NCBI GenBank assembly: GCA_029256575.1
Contig: JAQSXR010000027.1
Coordinates: 1-51,138 of the forward strand
Origin: Clostridiales bacterium
Lineage (GTDB): Bacteria > Bacillota > Clostridia > Lachnospirales > JAQSXR01
Direction: 5' to 3'
DNA length: 51,138 nt
Shown: positions 47,576-51,138 of the stretch, piece by piece
Layout: each line of letters opens with the position of its first letter
Numbering within the stretch: position 1 is the first letter of the stretch
Program-made: the position numbers and the translations under genes
Notes under the pieces: model-generated
Database searches by the model: none
What the model was told of the DNA's origin: nothing
What the model saw: the letters and a program-made list of their open reading frames with translations, nothing else

Positions 47576-49495
47576 TTAATCATTCTCCATTTTATTTTCA
47601 ATTTGATTTAATATTTCCATTAAAGTTGTATACGTACCTTTTTTTATTAATTCGGTAGTCCAAGTTTTACTTAACAACAATTGTGAAGTGATTTTATAAA
47701 AATCCTTAATATTTTTATTTGGAGTATTCTCTATGGATACAAGAAATACTGCTCGCACCATTTGATTCTCACTCCACTGAATAGGTTTTTTTAATATACA
47801 CACGCTCACAAATGTTTCTTTTGTCATTACTTTATATGGATGAGGCATTGCTACCATATTACCAAACGAGGTTTGAGCTAATTCTTCTCGTTTCATAACT
47901 GCAGCATAAAAGCCATTCGGTATATCTCTCTTTTTCCCAATTTCTTGGCATAAATACTTGATTACTGCTTGTTTTGTGTCAAGATCTACCTCAGAAAAAA
48001 ACAGCTCTGGTGGATAATATTTTGCGGTATTACATTTATCCTCTGAATTAAGAAGTTTTCTCATAGCGTTTATATCTTTCGTTTCCATGAAATACTTAAT
48101 TTCACATATAGGAACGGGTACAAAATCAGTAATTGGAACTGTTGTGAAAATATAATCAATATTTTGAAAATCCATTTTCCCTAAACTTCTACTATCACAT
48201 GTCTGTATTTCCTTAATACAATCCCGAAATAAATCCTGTAGCTTATAAGATAAAAGTTTTGCACTTCCTGCACCTGACGAACAAACCAACAATATTGTCT
48301 TTTTCTCAATACATGTTCTTTGTCTTTCTAGGGCTAATGCCAAGGCAAGAGCAATGTATCCGATTTCGTCATCTTCTAGCACTTTATGATATCGTTGCTT
48401 AAATACCACACATGCTTGAGAGGCCATTGTATATGCTAGACTAAATCTCTCTTTTATTTGTTTTAGCAATGGATTTTTCATCTTCATACCATATTGAATC
48501 CGAACTGTTAAGGGAATCAGATGTTGGCCCAATGAAATAATGAGTTCAAGATCATTTCTTAATTCAATTCGAAAAACTTGATAGATTTCTTCTAACATAG
48601 CCGTTACCATTTCATTGATTTCACTGTTGATTACTATGTTGTCAGAGCCCTCTGGTTCTTCACGGTGCGATTTCTTACCTGCTAGATGAACTGCTACATA
48701 AGCGATTTCTTGTTCTGGAAATTCCATATGGAAGATCTCCCCGATTTTATCGGTACACTTTTTCGCAAGTTGGTATTCGTCCTCTTTTACCCACTTGTGA
48801 AAGTCACTGATTTCCAAAGGGATATAATTGGAGCTTTCAATTCTCTTAATCGCGATATGCAGATGGATAATTAAATTCTGCAGTGCTACATCGGATATTT
48901 GATAATTTTCCAATGCGATACTTTCCATAACGCAATCAGCAATTTTACTTAAGGACTTTTGTATCTCATCATCTGCAGCAAAAATATTTCTTTGCATTTT
49001 TATTTCTGTACTTTCCGCAATGCAAAGCCTGATATGAAATTCATCTCCTATTACTTTCATCCCATAATACGGTTTTCTTTCTAGGGAGACATTATACTTA
49101 CCAAGCATTCGTTCTACTTCTTTTAAATCCACCGCTAATGTTTTTTTACTCACACATAACATATCGCACAAATCTTCTGTTTTTATATGTTCTTTACTGC
49201 TTAAGAAGTATTCAAGAAGATATTGAACTCGTTCTTGTGAGGTATTTGGTAAATAAGATTTATCTATTGATAAAAAATCACTAAACTTTTCAAGATTGTT
49301 AATACTAAGCTTATATCCATATCCACTCTTTGCTATTATGCGTGCACCATTGTCTAGCAAATTGTCCTCTAGTTGTTTTAATAAATTACGTACAGTTTTT
49401 GTACTTGTATTCAATTTTTTTGCAAAAATCTCTGCCGTTTGAAAATCGTCCTGAGACAGTAGACTTAATAGATTCGTCAATCGTTCGCCTAACAT
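47576..49495 (-). CDS. PRD-containing transcription activator (LicR/BglG type)
   Basis: A 639-residue regulator built from two helix-turn-helix parts (about 1-60 and 85-140), two PRD domains (about 175-270 and 285-385, with conserved His in VAVHLAGKK and LGQHLIPL), an EIIB-like domain (LLVCSSGAGSAKLL) and an EIIA-like domain (SFGNMVAMPHP). Phosphorylation by PTS proteins sets its activity, so the operon senses its own sugar. The ATG at 49493-49495 has AGGAG six bases upstream; a longer TTG-started frame does not. It is the first gene of the operon. Confidence 0.93.
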   Translation of the reverse strand: MLGERLTNLLSLLSQDDFQTAEIFAKKLNTSTKTVRNLLKQLEDNLLDNGARIIAKSGYGYKLSINNLEKFSDFLSIDKSYLPNTSQERVQYLLEYFLSSKEHIKTEDLCDMLCVSKKTLAVDLKEVERMLGKYNVSLERKPYYGMKVIGDEFHIRLCIAESTEIKMQRNIFAADDEIQKSLSKIADCVMESIALENYQISDVALQNLIIHLHIAIKRIESSNYIPLEISDFHKWVKEDEYQLAKKCTDKIGEIFHMEFPEQEIAYVAVHLAGKKSHREEPEGSDNIVINSEINEMVTAMLEEIYQVFRIELRNDLELIISLGQHLIPLTVRIQYGMKMKNPLLKQIKERFSLAYTMASQACVVFKQRYHKVLEDDEIGYIALALALALERQRTCIEKKTILLVCSSGAGSAKLLSYKLQDLFRDCIKEIQTCDSRSLGKMDFQNIDYIFTTVPITDFVPVPICEIKYFMETKDINAMRKLLNSEDKCNTAKYYPPELFFSEVDLDTKQAVIKYLCQEIGKKRDIPNGFYAAVMKREELAQTSFGNMVAMPHPYKVMTKETFVSVCILKKPIQWSENQMVRAVFLVSIENTPNKNIKDFYKITSQLLLSKTWTTELIKKGTYTTLMEILNQIENKMEND

Positions 49496-49585
49496 AGGAC
49501 ACTCCTTCCCTATAAGGTTTTTGTCTTTCAATAGATCATTTGTCGATTTTGTACAAATTTACTTGAAAAATGTTCTATTGCCTTA

Positions 49586-49614
49586 TGAATATACTTTAAC
49601 ATCATAATATGCAA
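49586..49614 (-). promoter_or_regulatory. Candidate promoter of the PTS operon
   Basis: On the minus strand TTGCAT (49609-49614), a 17-base spacer and TATTCA (49586-49591), about 90 bases before the regulator ATG. The match is moderate, as expected for an activated promoter. No clear catabolite-control site was recognised nearby. Confidence 0.35.
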
Positions 49615-49764
49615 ACCTCAATTACCACTTTTTCCACATACAAAATGGAATTTTACTGCTACTCTTTGTATAAAATGTATACTTTTAAATTTGTATTTCT
49701 GTTTGCTTTTCTACTTATACACTTATAATCTCTGCTTTTTTTCTCTTTATATACAACACTAAAA

Positions 49765-49792
49765 AAGGACCTCTCAATTATGAGAAATCCTT
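49765..49792 (-). terminator. Terminator of the GNAT gene
   Basis: On the minus strand AAGGATTTCTC pairs with GAGAGGTCCTT (with mismatches) and six T follow. It lies about 45 bases past the stop of the membrane-anchored GNAT gene and separates it from the PTS operon. Confidence 0.7.
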
Positions 49793-49837
49793 AACTTCTT
49801 TAGTTACATTTTTTCATTAAAATTACCGCACTAAATA

Positions 49838-50884
49838 TTAAATATGTTCATCTTGTACATGACACAAAAAAGAATTCAAAATAGCATCTTTTTGTGGTAC
49901 ATCAGAATGTATAAATTCATAAGCAGACGAAACAACTTCTTTTATTTGTTCTTTCGGTAGAACTGGAATAGATGACAATTGTTTAAAATAAAGGTACATA
50001 GGAAATCCCCCATTTATTGTCGGAAATTGATAATCAAAACCCAATCTTTTTGAACCCATTCTTTCATAAAATTTAATTCTACGTAGTTGATCTTCTTTTT
50101 CTATACCTTCTTTTCCAGGGATTTCAACTTCAAAAAATACCCCAATAACTTCATTCTTTTTAAATTCTAATATCTTATTAAATAAAAGAGTCCCATATCC
50201 AGCATTCTGGAAGTTTGTATCGATTGCCATATAATCTAACCAAAGAATCCTCAAATCATACATCTCATATATAAATGCATATCCTATAATATCATTGAAA
50301 ACCTTATGCTTAGCTAAAATCAATTTATATTTTTTCTTTAGCATTAGCATTTCAATGTGAGCAATATCCTTTATTTCCTCTGTAGCAAAATCTCTACTCA
50401 TCATCGTATTATAAATATCTTTTAAATCATCTGTAGTGCCTTCAATTATTTCAATATCATTCAATTCACCTGTAACAAATTTTTGAAATCCTGGCTTAAA
50501 CAATCTTATATTATGTTTAAACCATGTATAATGCATTCTATTTTCTTCAAACATAATAGGGATCCATGTTTCTGCAAGCTTAAATTGACCTTTTTTATCT
50601 TTTTGCTTATCATATATCGTCTCAACGAGATTCCAACACATAAATGCATAAATATGATACTTTTTTTTAAAAACATTGTCCGAATCCAACTTATAAAACA
50701 TTGAGGTTTTTTCATAATCTCTTAAATCAGGATCATCCATTGCCAATTTTAATAGATCAGAATATTGTTTATCAACTTCTAAATATGAAGTATCCACACG
50801 TGAAGCTTTGAATATATAATATGAAAAAATAAGTGAAAGAAAAGCAAATATTGCCGAAGTGATAGAAACTGCGTTACTTATCAT
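49838..50884 (-). CDS. Membrane-anchored GNAT-family protein
   Basis: A 348-residue protein with an N-terminal membrane segment (about residues 5-25), a middle part of about 140 residues without a recognised family (rich in Trp, His and Asp), and a C-terminal N-acetyltransferase domain. The acetyl-CoA loop is seen in FQNAGYGTLLFNKI, and the end of the fold at FYERMGSKRLGF. The ATG at 50882-50884 has GGAGG five bases upstream; the longer frame begins without one. The acetyl acceptor is unknown. It is a single-gene unit with its own terminator. Confidence 0.75.
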   Translation of the reverse strand: MISNAVSITSAIFAFLSLIFSYYIFKASRVDTSYLEVDKQYSDLLKLAMDDPDLRDYEKTSMFYKLDSDNVFKKKYHIYAFMCWNLVETIYDKQKDKKGQFKLAETWIPIMFEENRMHYTWFKHNIRLFKPGFQKFVTGELNDIEIIEGTTDDLKDIYNTMMSRDFATEEIKDIAHIEMLMLKKKYKLILAKHKVFNDIIGYAFIYEMYDLRILWLDYMAIDTNFQNAGYGTLLFNKILEFKKNEVIGVFFEVEIPGKEGIEKEDQLRRIKFYERMGSKRLGFDYQFPTINGGFPMYLYFKQLSSIPVLPKEQIKEVVSSAYEFIHSDVPQKDAILNSFLCHVQDEHI

Positions 50885-51044
50885 ATTGTCCTCCAAATCA
50901 ATGTATCGTACAGAAATCCTTAAGTAGTTAAACTTTCCATACATTAGTAAAATTTTATATAATTATATCATAGAACAGCAGACAAAAACATACTAAAATC
51001 CCGTGGTTACAACAAAAGAGGCTATAAAAGCTCATAGACTGAAC

Positions 51045-51138
51045 TGACCCCAATAAGTTAGACCTAAAAAATCTAACTTATTGGAGGTCAGTTTTTTATG
51101 GCAAAATACAGTTTTGAATTTAAACTACAAGTAGTTCA
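51045..51138 (+). mobile_element. 5' end of an IS3-family insertion sequence
   Basis: The element begins TGACCCCAATAAGTTAGAC, forms a hairpin with TCTAACTTATTGGAGGTCA (51072-51090) and continues into a transposase gene; the rest lies beyond the window. A degraded copy of the same end is at 10444-10464. The hairpin covers the transposase ribosome binding site GGAGG (51083-51087). Confidence 0.8.
51098..51138 (+). CDS. IS3-family transposase OrfA (first 13 codons)
   Basis: Reads MAKYSFEFKLQVV and runs off the window. This is the standard opening of IS3/IS150-group OrfA proteins, which carry the helix-turn-helix that binds the element ends; OrfB with the DDE catalytic domain normally follows by frameshift. 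The gene uses GGAGG ten bases upstream, hidden in the terminal hairpin. Confidence 0.8.
   Translation, partial: MAKYSFEFKLQVV

Overview
The window reads as low-GC DNA from an anaerobic, fermentative member of the Bacillota, most likely a Lachnospiraceae-type clostridium. This rests on AT-rich codon use, strong GGAGG-type ribosome binding sites, a clostridial type I-B CRISPR-Cas locus, a YtrA-type GntR/ABC operon, a cellobiose-type PTS operon and an iron alcohol dehydrogenase. Nearly every gene lies on the minus strand. The exceptions are a toxin-antitoxin pair, a 22-residue micro-gene and the IS end at the right edge.

Layout. Positions 1-9.0 kb hold a TIGR04076-type fragment, an uncharacterised gene, a broken alpha/beta hydrolase, a GH13 sucrose-phosphorylase-like enzyme with a P-loop kinase partner, a second small P-loop kinase, and a five-gene YtrA/ABC operon with a clear promoter and operator. 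Positions 9.4-10.5 kb hold a promoter/micro-gene/terminator unit, a kinase relic, the C-terminal stump of a large helicase and an IS3-like end relic. Positions 10509-15003 are a CRISPR array that I count as 69 repeats and 68 spacers. A leader and a complete type I-B operon in the order cas6-cas8b-cas7-cas5-cas3-cas4-cas1-cas2 follow up to 23.7 kb. All of this is read leftwards, so the leader lies at about 15.0-15.2 kb and the oldest spacers are at 10.5 kb. cas1 carries a one-base frameshift in a run of nine A. Upstream of cas6 lies an uncharacterised three-gene module (24.0-26.5 kb).

Positions 26.7-35.9 kb contain several decayed genes: a WYL regulator, a serine hydrolase, a PadR regulator and an ABC exporter. 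They lie around an intact ECF sigma/anti-sigma pair and a group II intron inserted just after a terminator hairpin. The dead exporter is preceded by a leader peptide and mutually exclusive hairpins that look like a translational attenuator. An autoregulated XRE/membrane-protein pair, a Phd/RelE-type toxin-antitoxin operon, and a MerR-controlled alcohol dehydrogenase follow.

Positions 38.9-49.5 kb are one long catabolic operon: PRD regulator, PTS IIA, IIB and IIC, two 6-phospho-beta-glucosidases with an AEC-type permease between them, its own HPr and Enzyme I, and a HAD phosphatase. It can encode a whole phosphorelay from PEP to a beta-glucoside and the enzymes that cleave the product. The window ends with a membrane-anchored GNAT protein and the 5' end of an IS3-family element whose start hairpin buries the transposase ribosome binding site.

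The most notable features are the attenuator, the cas1 frameshift, two spacers that encode the same peptide, the unknown three-gene module beside the cas operon, the isolated micro-gene, and the recurrent small internal deletions in accessory genes.
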